Shown here one piece after another: positions 29,535-37,847 of a DNA stretch of 64,000 nucleotides (position 1 is the stretch's first letter; each line of letters opens with the position of its first letter). This DNA comes from an uncultured Sphingomonadaceae bacterium (lineage in GTDB: Bacteria; Pseudomonadota; Alphaproteobacteria; Sphingomonadales; Sphingomonadaceae): NCBI GenBank assembly GCA_947501695.1, contig CANMWO010000001.1:1302001-1366000 (forward strand), written 5' to 3'. The notes beneath the pieces were generated by a model. That model saw only the letters and a list, made by a program, of their open reading frames with translations, had not been told where the DNA came from and ran no database searches. The position numbers and the translations under genes were made by a program.

Positions 29535-31883
29535 CTACTGCCGCGGAAGATGAAGGGTTACCAGCGTGCCTTGCCCCGGCTCAGAGGTAAGCGTCAATTC
29601 GCCACCATGCGCTAGCAATAACTGCCGAGCGAGTGGAAGACCAAGGCCGCCAACATTCTCGCCTGTTTTCTTGCGAGACCGCGCGAAACTATCGAACGCT
29701 TTGGATTGCTGGCCCGCGCTCATGCCCGGACCATTATCCGAAATGTGGATAATGGCCTGCTTCACATTCCCGCTGCCATTGATCAACAAACGCCCGTTTT
29801 CGCTTGTATAGCGGATACCATTGTCAATGATCTGGGCGATCGCCTGAGACAGGCGCTTCTTGTCCGCCAAGGCAGAACCAAGCGTGTCTTCAAGCTGCAA
29901 TTCCAATTCGATGTTTTTTGCCTTGGCATCATCAGTAAATTGCCCTGCGACATCTTCGACCAGCTTGTTGAGATTCACCTTTTCTTTGGCAATCGGCAAG
30001 GCCCCTGCCTCGCTCTGACTAAGGTCGAGAACATTGTCGATCTGCATACCCAAACGTTTCACGGATTGCAGAATCGCTCGGGCATATTCGTGACCCTGCT
30101 CTGTCAAAGGCCCGGCCACTTCGTTATCCAACAATTCTGCAAAGCCACCGATAGACGTCAGTGGTGTGCGGAATTCATAACTCATGTTCGACAGGAACGA
30201 GGCTTTGATCGAATCCGCTTCCACCAACGCTTCATTGCGTTCGCGCAGTGCCAGTTCGATCTTCCGGCTGTCCGATATGTCCAGCATGGTGAATAATGCA
30301 TTGCCATCGGGCAGCGGTATGGCGGCAAATTCAAATCGGCGACCATCAGCAAAGGACATTTGACCGCTTTGCTGTTCCCGTTCAGACGTCGCAGCACGTA
30401 CCATAGCGCGAACTTCCGAAATCCGGGCTGGCTGTTTCAACTGCACCGCCATTTTCTGCATCAGGCTATCGACCCTAGGATGTTTGCCCAGTTCCTCTTC
30501 AGTTAGGTTCCAAATACTGGCAAACTGATGGTTCCAGATGTTGAGTTTCCCGTCCGCCGCAAAAACCGCGATAGATTCGAACAAATTATCGAAAGTAGCC
30601 GTACGCACGCGCAGCAACGTGTCCCGCGCGCTCGCTAATTGGACCTGTTCAGTACGATCCTCGATAATCATCAACAGGCCGCCATCGGGTGTGGGGTTGG
30701 CAATAACTCTTAAATGCGTGCCGTCTGCCAGCAGCCAGTTTTCCTCGATCGAGCCCGTCGATTTAAACCATGCTGTGCGCTCCTCCCGCCATTCGGGAAA
30801 ATCGCGTACTTCGGGAATACGATTCATCTCGCGCATCCGGTCGAGCACGCGAGGAAATTCGGGGCGTTCTGCTATCCATTGCTGACGCATGGAAAAGATA
30901 CGCTGGAACGGCAAATTGCAAAATTGCAAAGACTTATCGGGATCAAACTGCACCACGGCGGCTGAAATCTTGTCGAGCATATCCCGCTGGGATTCATTGA
31001 ACCGCCGCTGTTCTTTGCGCGAATCGATCAGTTCCTGAATATCAATCGCATAACCTGCAATACCAGACTTACCCAGTGGTACATCGACCACCTGAGTGGT
31101 TCGCCGCTGGCCACCTATGGTAGTCGCGACCACGCGTTCATAGGGCTCGCCCTTTTCTTTGGCCTGCGCCGCTGCGTCTTTTGGACTGATACCATTTATG
31201 GTCTCTATCAGTTCAATACCTTCTTCAACCACCTGAGCGCCATCATCAGCGTCTACCGCCCTTACATAGGCACTATTCACCAAAGTCAGTTTCAAATCGC
31301 GGGAGCGATGCCACATCGGCATCGGTGCTGCCTCAATCAACGCCGAAAGCGCATCAAATGCAGCATGGGCCTCTTCATTTTCGGCTCGCAATTGTTCAAT
31401 CTGGGTCTGGCTATCGGTCGCATCAAATATCCATAAAAGGGCGCTGCCATTGGGCGCAATTTTCTGATCGGCCAATCCGCCGCGGATCAACAATGCCTTG
31501 TCCGATCCAGCGATCTTGATCGCCCGGGTAAAGCTACCACCTGACTTTTGCGCAAGGTTCACGTCCTGCGTCAGCCCTTCGAGATCCGCTCGGCTCATCC
31601 CCGCATCATTGCTATGGAGTTCCGAAATATGGGCTGGCAGGTAATCAAAGCCCAGCCAATGCATCAATCTCTGTGATGCCTCGAGCTTACCATCTGACCG
31701 GACCAGCAGCGGGAGCGCCGGAGATGTTTCAAGCAATCGCCCTAAACGGCCCGATTGCCGCATCGTCGCCGCTGCCTGTTTCTTCATTGCCAGACCGGTC
31801 CACACCGCCCACGCAGACACAGCCAGCCAGGCGGCGAGAATCAGGCCCAATATGACAGCGGTTAAGTCCGGAACGTTTGACAT
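29535..31883 (-). CDS. divL: DivL-type histidine-kinase-fold cell-cycle regulator (tyrosine in the H-box)
   Basis: A 782-residue membrane protein. One transmembrane helix lies at about residues 9-29, then several PAS-like domains (about 170-540), a DHp helix and a HATPase domain. The phosphoacceptor box reads LSNMSYEFRTPLTS, with Tyr569 where kinases have His. This is the hallmark of Caulobacter DivL, which acts as a binding partner of DivK and the CckA kinase. The ATP-lid elements are present: N-box Asn688, DNGPGM at 716-721 and GGLGLP at 745-750. Position ahead of tsaE and addBA matches the divL locus. I infer that it modulates the CckA-ChpT-CtrA pathway rather than phosphorylating its own regulator. 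Confidence 0.9.
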   Translation of the reverse strand: MSNVPDLTAVILGLILAAWLAVSAWAVWTGLAMKKQAAATMRQSGRLGRLLETSPALPLLVRSDGKLEASQRLMHWLGFDYLPAHISELHSNDAGMSRADLEGLTQDVNLAQKSGGSFTRAIKIAGSDKALLIRGGLADQKIAPNGSALLWIFDATDSQTQIEQLRAENEEAHAAFDALSALIEAAPMPMWHRSRDLKLTLVNSAYVRAVDADDGAQVVEEGIELIETINGISPKDAAAQAKEKGEPYERVVATTIGGQRRTTQVVDVPLGKSGIAGYAIDIQELIDSRKEQRRFNESQRDMLDKISAAVVQFDPDKSLQFCNLPFQRIFSMRQQWIAERPEFPRVLDRMREMNRIPEVRDFPEWREERTAWFKSTGSIEENWLLADGTHLRVIANPTPDGGLLMIIEDRTEQVQLASARDTLLRVRTATFDNLFESIAVFAADGKLNIWNHQFASIWNLTEEELGKHPRVDSLMQKMAVQLKQPARISEVRAMVRAATSEREQQSGQMSFADGRRFEFAAIPLPDGNALFTMLDISDSRKIELALRERNEALVEADSIKASFLSNMSYEFRTPLTSIGGFAELLDNEVAGPLTEQGHEYARAILQSVKRLGMQIDNVLDLSQSEAGALPIAKEKVNLNKLVEDVAGQFTDDAKAKNIELELQLEDTLGSALADKKRLSQAIAQIIDNGIRYTSENGRLLINGSGNVKQAIIHISDNGPGMSAGQQSKAFDSFARSRKKTGENVGGLGLPLARQLLLAHGGELTLTSEPGQGTLVTLHLPRQ

Positions 31884-31997
31884 TAATACAAGCGATTAGA
31901 CGGTTAGAGCACCCGGGAAAACCCCCTATTCTTTATGGCTTATAAAAGTCGGATAATATGGGTTATAAAGCAGCTGAAAAACCATCGGAGAAAACCC

Positions 31998-32525
31998 ATG
32001 CCAATAGACGAAAGCCGGACGTTTAAACCGATTAACATCGCCCTTTTGACGGTGTCCGATACCCGTTCTCTAAAAGAAGACACATCCGGTGATATTCTGG
32101 CAGAGCGCATCGCTGACAAAGGCCACACTCTGATCTACCGCAGCTTGATCCGCGATGATAAATCCAAGATTATCGCGCAATTGCACCAGTGGATTGATGA
32201 GGAAACCGTCGATGTCATTATTACTACCGGCGGCACTGGCCTGACCGGGCGCGACATTACACCGGAAGCGCTTGATGCAGTGAAGGATAAGGATATCCCG
32301 GGCTTTGGCGAATTGTTCCGTTGGCTAAGCTACGACAAAATTGGGACGTCCACTGTCCAATCGCGAGCCTGCGCTGTAGTGTCGAGGGGTACATATATTT
32401 TCGCGCTACCGGGCTCCAACGGTGCGGTCAAAGATGGTTGGGATGGCATATTGGATACCCAACTCGATAGTCGCCATCGCCCCTGCAATTTTGTTGAGCT
32501 AATACCGAGGTTGCTCGAGAAATAG
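31998..32525 (+). CDS. moaB: Molybdenum cofactor biosynthesis protein MoaB
   Basis: A 175-residue MogA/MoaB-fold protein that adenylates molybdopterin before molybdenum insertion. The family motif TTGGTGLTGRDITPEA lies around residues 75-90, and SRGTYIFALPGSNGAV near the C-terminus. ATG 31998 is chosen over an earlier in-frame start because GGAG lies seven bases before it and the encoded protein then has the usual length. It is divergent from divL. The moaA gene is 20 kb away. Confidence 0.93.
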   Translation: MPIDESRTFKPINIALLTVSDTRSLKEDTSGDILAERIADKGHTLIYRSLIRDDKSKIIAQLHQWIDEETVDVIITTGGTGLTGRDITPEALDAVKDKDIPGFGELFRWLSYDKIGTSTVQSRACAVVSRGTYIFALPGSNGAVKDGWDGILDTQLDSRHRPCNFVELIPRLLEK

Positions 32526-32529
32526 AAGT

Positions 32530-32558
32530 TTGTTCTATTTTTGTTCTCATGCTATATT
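32530..32558 (+). promoter_or_regulatory. LexA (SOS) box overlapping a sigma-70-type promoter
   Basis: GTTC at 32532-32535 and GTTC at 32543-32546 are separated by exactly seven bases, which is the direct-repeat LexA operator of alphaproteobacteria. The same bases form a promoter: TTGTTC (32530-32535) as -35, a 17-base spacer and TATATT (32553-32558) as -10. The downstream ATG at 32565 is about where transcription should begin. LexA bound here would block RNA polymerase, so the following radical SAM gene is predicted to be induced by DNA damage. Confidence 0.75.
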
Positions 32559-32564
32559 GCATTT

Positions 32565-33662
32565 ATGGAACAGGATAAAAGGCCAGCCCTGCCCGCTCAA
32601 AAAGGGCGCGGCGCAGTTACCAACAATGAAAGCCACCGATTTAACTTGCCCAGCCGTGAAGCCGATGGCGATTGGCTAGATGACCGCGAGGCACTGGGGG
32701 ACGCGCCATCTAAGCTGCGCACCCAAGTTACGATCGAAGCACCAAAGTCTATATTAAGCTTCAACAAATCCCCGGATATCCCGTTTGACCGTTCGATAAA
32801 CGCTTATCGCGGATGTGAACATGGCTGCGTCTATTGTTATGCGCGCCCTACCCATGCCTATCACGACCTGTCGCCTGGCCTCGATTTTGAAACAAAACTA
32901 TTTGCTAAGCCCAATGCCGCGCAATTGCTCAGGGAGACGCTGGCTAAGCCGACATATCGACCCGCGCCGATTGCCATTGGGACAAATACCGATCCCTATC
33001 AACCGATTGAAAAACCTTATCGAATTACCCGCGCGATATTGGAAGTGATGCTGGAAACCAAACACCCTGTGGGGATCACCACCAAATCCGACAGAGTGAT
33101 TGATGATAGCGAGATTTTGGCCGCGCTGGCTGTGCTCGATCTGACCGCCGTTGCCATTTCAGTCACTACCCTCGACCCCCGCACCGCAAGACTGCTCGAG
33201 CCACGGGCACCGTCGCCGACCAAAAGACTATCGGCCATTAGCCATTTGCGCGCCCTCCATATTCCCGTGCACGTCAACATAGCACCTGTCATTCCAGCCA
33301 TTACCGATCACGAAATCGAAGCCATTGTCGCGGCCGCAGCAGACCAAGGTGCGCAAAGCGTTTCCGTCATTCCGGTGCGCCTGCCCCATGAGGTGGCGCC
33401 CTTGTTTGAACAATGGCTCGAAGCCCATTTCCCGGAGCGCAAACAAAAGGTCATGGGCATCATAGCCTCGCTGCGCGGCGGCAAGAAAAATGACCCGGAC
33501 TTCCATAGCCGGATGAAAGGGAAAGGCCCTTGGGCAGAGTTGCTCCACCATCGCGTCGCCATTGCAGCGCGCAAAAGCGGTCTGGGGAAAGCAAAATTCG
33601 CGCTGAGAACAGATTTGTTCCAGCGGCCGATAGTCAAAGGCAGTCAGATGGAGCTGTTTTAA
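32565..33662 (+). CDS. PA0069-family radical SAM protein, predicted SOS-regulated
   Basis: A 365-residue radical SAM protein of the PA0069 family, distantly related to spore photoproduct lyase. The 4Fe-4S motif is CEHGCVYC, inside YRGCEHGCVYCYARPTH near residues 85-101. The segments IAIGTNTDPYQPIEK and VSVTTLD-like strands match the family. The ATG at 32565 is the first after the -10 element, and no Shine-Dalgarno sequence precedes it, so the mRNA may be leaderless. A LexA box in the promoter points to a DNA-damage role. The substrate is unknown. Confidence 0.9.
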   Translation: MEQDKRPALPAQKGRGAVTNNESHRFNLPSREADGDWLDDREALGDAPSKLRTQVTIEAPKSILSFNKSPDIPFDRSINAYRGCEHGCVYCYARPTHAYHDLSPGLDFETKLFAKPNAAQLLRETLAKPTYRPAPIAIGTNTDPYQPIEKPYRITRAILEVMLETKHPVGITTKSDRVIDDSEILAALAVLDLTAVAISVTTLDPRTARLLEPRAPSPTKRLSAISHLRALHIPVHVNIAPVIPAITDHEIEAIVAAAADQGAQSVSVIPVRLPHEVAPLFEQWLEAHFPERKQKVMGIIASLRGGKKNDPDFHSRMKGKGPWAELLHHRVAIAARKSGLGKAKFALRTDLFQRPIVKGSQMELF

Positions 33663-33666
33663 GTCT

Positions 33667-34677
33667 CTATTGCCCTTCTGGTTTCAAATGCTTTGCAAAC
33701 CAGCGATCCATTTCCTGACGCACTCTTTGCTGATGCTCGATCAAGCTATGCGATCCTCCATCAATCAACAGCAGCTCGTAGGAGCGATTGAGCGCATCAA
33801 GCTTACGCGCCATAGCTATGGAATTCCATGCTTCCACGCGCTCGTCGGCGGTACCATGAAGCAAATAAATAGGGGTTTTAGGAGATAATTTCTCTGGCCA
33901 GAATAATGGCGATAGCGATTTCAAGGCTGCATCCTTGTCAACCGCATAGGCTTCAACCACGTCGGGATAGACAAATTCATCGAACTCCGCACGGCGTTTG
34001 GAGTTTAAGTGATCAGCGCGTGCGCCGACAAAAAATGCTGCATCTATCATATCAGTCACAGCCAGAACGCGATAACCAAGCCCGCCGCCGCGGGAGAAGC
34101 CCCATAGCCCGATCTTGTCGCCATCGGCTTCGGGCAATCGCTGCGCCATCTTTATCAGGTTCATGAGATCGGCACGATCGCCCACGCCCAAATTGGGCTG
34201 GCCTTCACTGCCGCCTTCTCCGCGAAAAGTCGATGCGAGAACGATATATCCTTGCTCCGCTAGACGATGGAATTCCAGAATCTCGAAAAACGTAATCTTG
34301 CCCCATTGCGCAACGCCACCATGGGCAAAAACGATGATAGGCAGCGGCTTGGTGACGCGGGTCGGACGAACCAAGATCGATTTTATGCGCAAACCATCGC
34401 TCAAATATTCAATCCGCTCCGCCTGAACAGTCTGATGGCTGGCGTAACGTTGGAAATCCTGCTGTGAGACGAGTTGCCGCATTGGATCCGCATGCCACGC
34501 TGGATCCGGCGCTTTATCGGAGAAAGCCAGCCATTTGTCATAAGTCGCAAAAGGGAAATCATATGCTTCGCGCGACACTATTGTGCCGTCTTCTTGAACT
34601 GCAGACTGCGCAGGAGATATTGTCATGATTATGGACAACAGGATTATCGCGAAGGTCTGCGACAAGTTTGATAGCAT
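33667..34677 (-). CDS. Secreted alpha/beta hydrolase
   Basis: A 336-residue alpha/beta hydrolase with an N-terminal signal peptide (FAIILLSIIMTISPAQSA). The nucleophile elbow is GFSRGGG. An oxyanion-hole segment, VFAHGGVAQWG, comes earlier, and the acid and histidine lie near LLHGTADERVEAWNS and GGSHSLIE at the C-terminus. This layout resembles prolyl-oligopeptidase/dienelactone-hydrolase-like proteins such as acylaminoacyl peptidases. The natural substrate is unknown. It converges on the radical SAM gene, four bases apart. Confidence 0.85.
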   Translation of the reverse strand: MLSNLSQTFAIILLSIIMTISPAQSAVQEDGTIVSREAYDFPFATYDKWLAFSDKAPDPAWHADPMRQLVSQQDFQRYASHQTVQAERIEYLSDGLRIKSILVRPTRVTKPLPIIVFAHGGVAQWGKITFFEILEFHRLAEQGYIVLASTFRGEGGSEGQPNLGVGDRADLMNLIKMAQRLPEADGDKIGLWGFSRGGGLGYRVLAVTDMIDAAFFVGARADHLNSKRRAEFDEFVYPDVVEAYAVDKDAALKSLSPLFWPEKLSPKTPIYLLHGTADERVEAWNSIAMARKLDALNRSYELLLIDGGSHSLIEHQQRVRQEMDRWFAKHLKPEGQ

Positions 34678-34951
34678 ATGTCAAATCCTCAATTATATGA
34701 AATGATATATCGTAACTATTCTAGCAAACTCATCCGATCAATGCTTATGAACGTCAACTGGTCTTAAAAAACAACAGCCAGACTCGAATAGAACTGATAC
34801 GAACAATCGCATCATCAACGCGAAAAACCGGCTCTCATTTGCAGCGGGATTTATAAACTATCGCTCCGCACCGCTCGGATATAGAGTAGAGCACAGATGC
34901 AAGCCTCCGAACAAAAGTGAAAATGTTCATAAACAACGATGAAAAGCAACT

Positions 34952-35749
34952 ATGACGAAAAAGCAAAATGTCACTTACGCAAGCTATCTTGCGCTCGACA
35001 CCCTCCTTTCCGCGCAACATCCGCAGTCGGATCTGGATGATGAGATGCTGTTCGTCATCATCCATCAAACAAAAGAACTCTGGCTGAAACAGATTATTCG
35101 CGAATTGAAACTGGCCATAACGCAAATTTCCAATGATGCCTTGATTCCGGCCTATAAGGCGCTGGCCCGGGTCAGCCGCATACAGGCGGTCATGACGTTG
35201 AGCTGGGATGTACTCTCTACCATGACGCCAAGCGACTATAGCCGGTTCCGCCATGTTTTGGGTGCAAGCTCGGGCTTTCAGTCCGATCAGTTTCGAACCG
35301 TTGAATATCTACTGGGCCTGAAAGACAAAGCCTTTCTCAAATATCAGGATGACCGACCTGAAGCACAGGCGGCCATGCAAGCGGCGTTAGAAGGTCCAAG
35401 CCTTTGGGACCATGCCATTGCGGCTCTCGCCCGCGCCGGCTTTGCCATTTCGTCCGACCTGCTCGAGCGCGATTTCAGCCAATCCCATATCTCATCCCCC
35501 GAAGTCGAGGCGGCGTTCCTCGAAGTTTATCGCGATACCGAACGTTATTGGGAGCTCTATCAACTGGCGGAGAAGCTCGTCGATCTTGATGACGCGATGG
35601 CAACCTGGCGGCACAAGCATGTTTTGACGGTGGAACGAATCATTGGCGGCAAGATGGGAACCGGAGGAACAGCTGGCGTCTCTTATCTGCAATCTACCCT
35701 GCCCAAGCGCGCTTTTCCCGAACTCTGGTCTCTGCGCACTGCTCTATGA
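34952..35749 (+). CDS. kynA: Tryptophan 2,3-dioxygenase
   Basis: A 265-residue heme dioxygenase that opens the indole ring of L-tryptophan to N-formylkynurenine. The N-terminal TYASYLALDTLLSAQHPQS and the active-site region FVIIHQTKELWLKQI (about residues 30-44) match the family. The C-terminal GKMGTGGTAGVSYL is the substrate-closing loop. The ATG overlaps nothing; the stop overlaps the kynureninase start by ATGA, so the pair form an operon. The 274 bases upstream hold no gene; I see no recognisable operator there. Confidence 0.96.
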   Translation: MTKKQNVTYASYLALDTLLSAQHPQSDLDDEMLFVIIHQTKELWLKQIIRELKLAITQISNDALIPAYKALARVSRIQAVMTLSWDVLSTMTPSDYSRFRHVLGASSGFQSDQFRTVEYLLGLKDKAFLKYQDDRPEAQAAMQAALEGPSLWDHAIAALARAGFAISSDLLERDFSQSHISSPEVEAAFLEVYRDTERYWELYQLAEKLVDLDDAMATWRHKHVLTVERIIGGKMGTGGTAGVSYLQSTLPKRAFPELWSLRTAL

Positions 35750-36867
35750 AATGGAAACCCCTCTTTTCAAGAGCCTTGGCTGCCAATTCCGAGCGGTTGC
35801 ATTTCGCGGCCCATAGCCATCATCTTTGGCCGGATGCCGCTTATGAAGGCCATATGGCGGCCTGCGATGATGCGATGGCGCTGGCGGATCACAAATGGGA
35901 AAAGATAATGGGTCCCGTTTGGGCGGAGGCACAAAGCTATATTGCCTCTGAACTCAAATTACCCGATCCAAAGACTATCGCTTTTGCGCCCAATACCCAT
36001 GATTTTTTGGTCCGTATCCTATCCGCCATTCCTACCCATCCGGTTCGCGTGTTAACAACAGATGGTGAATTTCACAGCTTTCGTCGGCAGATGGACCGCT
36101 GGGCAGAAGATAATAAAGTCATTGTCGAGGCTGTATCCGCGGATGCTCTCGTTGAAAAAGCGATGGCCGGTGATCATGATATCATTTTCGCAAGCCAAGT
36201 CCTGTTTAACTCCGGCACAGTTTTAAACGGAATTGACCAACTGGCAAAGCTGGCGCGACCTGAAGGGCCATGGGTTGTAATTGATGGTTATCATGGTTTC
36301 ATGGCGCTAGAGACCGATCTGTCGACGGTCGCGGATGATATCTTCTATATGTCCGGGGGTTATAAATATGCGATGGCCGGAGAAGGTGTTTGCTTTCTTC
36401 ACGCCCCGCCCGGATATGCACCACGACCGCCAATAACCGGCTGGTATGCAGCTTTTGACGATCTGGCGCTCCCGCCGGGGGAAACCGGCTATGCCCCCGA
36501 CGGACGCCGGTTTCTGGGCAGTACATTTGACCCCTCTGGCCTCTATCGATTCAATGGCGTGCAGGCAATGTTGGCTGATGCGAAGCTATCCACCAACATA
36601 ATTTCCAAACATGTTCTGGCATTGCAAAGCCATTTTATCGATCAAGCCCCAGTCCCGGACATGGAGTTGCTCAACCCTCTCGATGGCAATCCACACGCTC
36701 GATTTTTGGCCTATAGAGGCGAGAAGGCGCCATTGCTCTATACGGCACTGGCTGACCGCAACATAGTCACCGATGTTCGAGGCGATGTTCTGCGCATAGG
36801 TTTTGCGGCATATCATGACCGAAGCGATGTTGATCGCTTGGTTGGATTCATGCGAGAGGTTTTGTAA
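35746..36867 (+). CDS. kynU: Kynureninase-type class V aminotransferase-fold enzyme
   Basis: A 373-residue PLP enzyme of aminotransferase class V. The PLP lysine is Lys207 in MSGGYKYAMAGEG, and DGYHGF supplies the cofactor-binding aspartate region. The ATGA overlap with kynA makes it almost certainly the kynureninase that splits kynurenine to anthranilate and alanine. It is a bit shorter than canonical KynU (about 400 residues) and its Lys segment differs from the usual CSYKY, so it belongs to a variant branch. No kynurenine formamidase gene is seen nearby. Confidence 0.8.
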   Translation: MKWKPLFSRALAANSERLHFAAHSHHLWPDAAYEGHMAACDDAMALADHKWEKIMGPVWAEAQSYIASELKLPDPKTIAFAPNTHDFLVRILSAIPTHPVRVLTTDGEFHSFRRQMDRWAEDNKVIVEAVSADALVEKAMAGDHDIIFASQVLFNSGTVLNGIDQLAKLARPEGPWVVIDGYHGFMALETDLSTVADDIFYMSGGYKYAMAGEGVCFLHAPPGYAPRPPITGWYAAFDDLALPPGETGYAPDGRRFLGSTFDPSGLYRFNGVQAMLADAKLSTNIISKHVLALQSHFIDQAPVPDMELLNPLDGNPHARFLAYRGEKAPLLYTALADRNIVTDVRGDVLRIGFAAYHDRSDVDRLVGFMREVL

Positions 36868-37033
36868 AAATTTGTATCGGCGGACGGACAAAGGCTGTTC
36901 CAAATTGAAACAACTGTAACATCTTTGCACAGCCCATTTACTTTCCGTCGAAATATGGTTTAGGGGCTATTAAGTATTTACAGCGAAAGCGTGTTTTGCA
37001 CATTTATTCGAACAAACTGAGGTCAATTTTAAT

Positions 37034-37666
37034 ATGAAAAAATCGCTATTGGCATTGTCTGCCATCGCATTGAGCTTTGCGCCTGCAAATGCAGCGCTGG
37101 TAATTAGTCAGGGCGCCATTGGGGTTATCGATTCCAATGATACCGTCATCTGCGATGGCGTAACGGATTGCAACGGGGCTCTAACTGGGAATTTTATCAA
37201 CTTCTTCTCAAGTATTCCTGGCCAAGCTGCAGCACTGCCTGGAAACAACACGTCTCAGATAGCAGTACGCGGTAGTGATCTTTCTGCCATTCTCGCCGTC
37301 GACAGCTTGGTATCGAGCTTCTCTTTCGATTGGGGAAGTGTTGACACATATAATAGCATCAACATTTTCACGAGCACTGGAAATTTCACTGTCAATGGAA
37401 GCGACTTGCCGCCGGCAAACGGAAACCAGAACAGTTTCGGAACGAACTTCCGTTTCACAGCGCAATTTGATGCACCGACCTTCCTAGAGGACATTGAATT
37501 CGTGAGTACACGTAACTCGTTTGAGTTTGACAATGTCTCAATTGCAGCTGTTCCAGAGCCTGCCACATGGGCGTTCATGATCTTTGGCTTTGGTGCCATT
37601 GGTGGTGCCCTAAGATCAAATGGCCGCCGCCAGCGCAAAGCTAATCTGAAAGTCAGCTACGCTTAA
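37034..37666 (+). CDS. PEPxxWA-CTERM sorting domain protein
   Basis: A 210-residue exported protein. A signal peptide covers residues 1-20 (ending APANA). The middle is a Thr/Asn/Ser-rich beta-type region with no recognised domain. The C-terminus has the sorting signal VPEPATWA (173-180), then a hydrophobic helix FMIFGFGAIGGAL and an Arg/Lys cluster RSNGRRQRK. This is the PEP-CTERM signal cleaved by exosortase-type transpeptidases. A strong terminator follows, so it is probably monocistronic. No exosortase gene is in the window. Confidence 0.85.
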   Translation: MKKSLLALSAIALSFAPANAALVISQGAIGVIDSNDTVICDGVTDCNGALTGNFINFFSSIPGQAAALPGNNTSQIAVRGSDLSAILAVDSLVSSFSFDWGSVDTYNSINIFTSTGNFTVNGSDLPPANGNQNSFGTNFRFTAQFDAPTFLEDIEFVSTRNSFEFDNVSIAAVPEPATWAFMIFGFGAIGGALRSNGRRQRKANLKVSYA

Positions 37667-37685
37667 GCACAAATATTAGCTTATA

Positions 37686-37722
37686 AAGGCCTCGTCAGAG
37701 TAATCTGACGGGGCCTTTTTGT
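37686..37722 (+). terminator. Rho-independent terminator of the PEP-CTERM gene
   Basis: A stem of GGCC-T-CGTCAGA (37688-37699) pairs with TCTGACG-G-GGCC (37704-37715) around the loop GTAA. A run of five T follows at 37716-37720. It ends the plus-strand transcript of the PEP-CTERM gene. Confidence 0.9.
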
Positions 37723-37723
37723 T

Positions 37724-37739
37724 TGTCCACTAGTGGACA
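37724..37739. repeat. 16-bp perfect palindrome
   Basis: TGTCCACTAGTGGACA is a complete palindrome, 110 bases upstream of mtnP and just after the terminator. Its size suits a dimeric regulator's operator. No second copy was noticed in the window. It could also be a chance palindrome. Confidence 0.4.
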
Positions 37740-37847
37740 CAATGGATGCAAAATCCAACATTAGTTATTTCCATTACAGATGCGATTGCGTGGACAGGTT
37801 CAACAATAGTCGCCTAAGAGATCCTATATCTCGATGAAGGAGTAGCT

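Noticed and set aside
31884-31910. Possible CtrA site (TTAA-N7-TTAA) in front of divL
   Set aside because: TTAA is present but the second half at seven bases is GATT, and the better match at nine bases has wrong spacing.
34791-34804. GAAC-N6-GAAC upstream of kynA, resembling a LexA box
   Set aside because: The spacer is six bases rather than seven, and it is not placed on a recognisable promoter.
34835-35254. 139-codon frame antisense to kynA
   Set aside because: It covers the start of a clear kynA gene and shows no family features.
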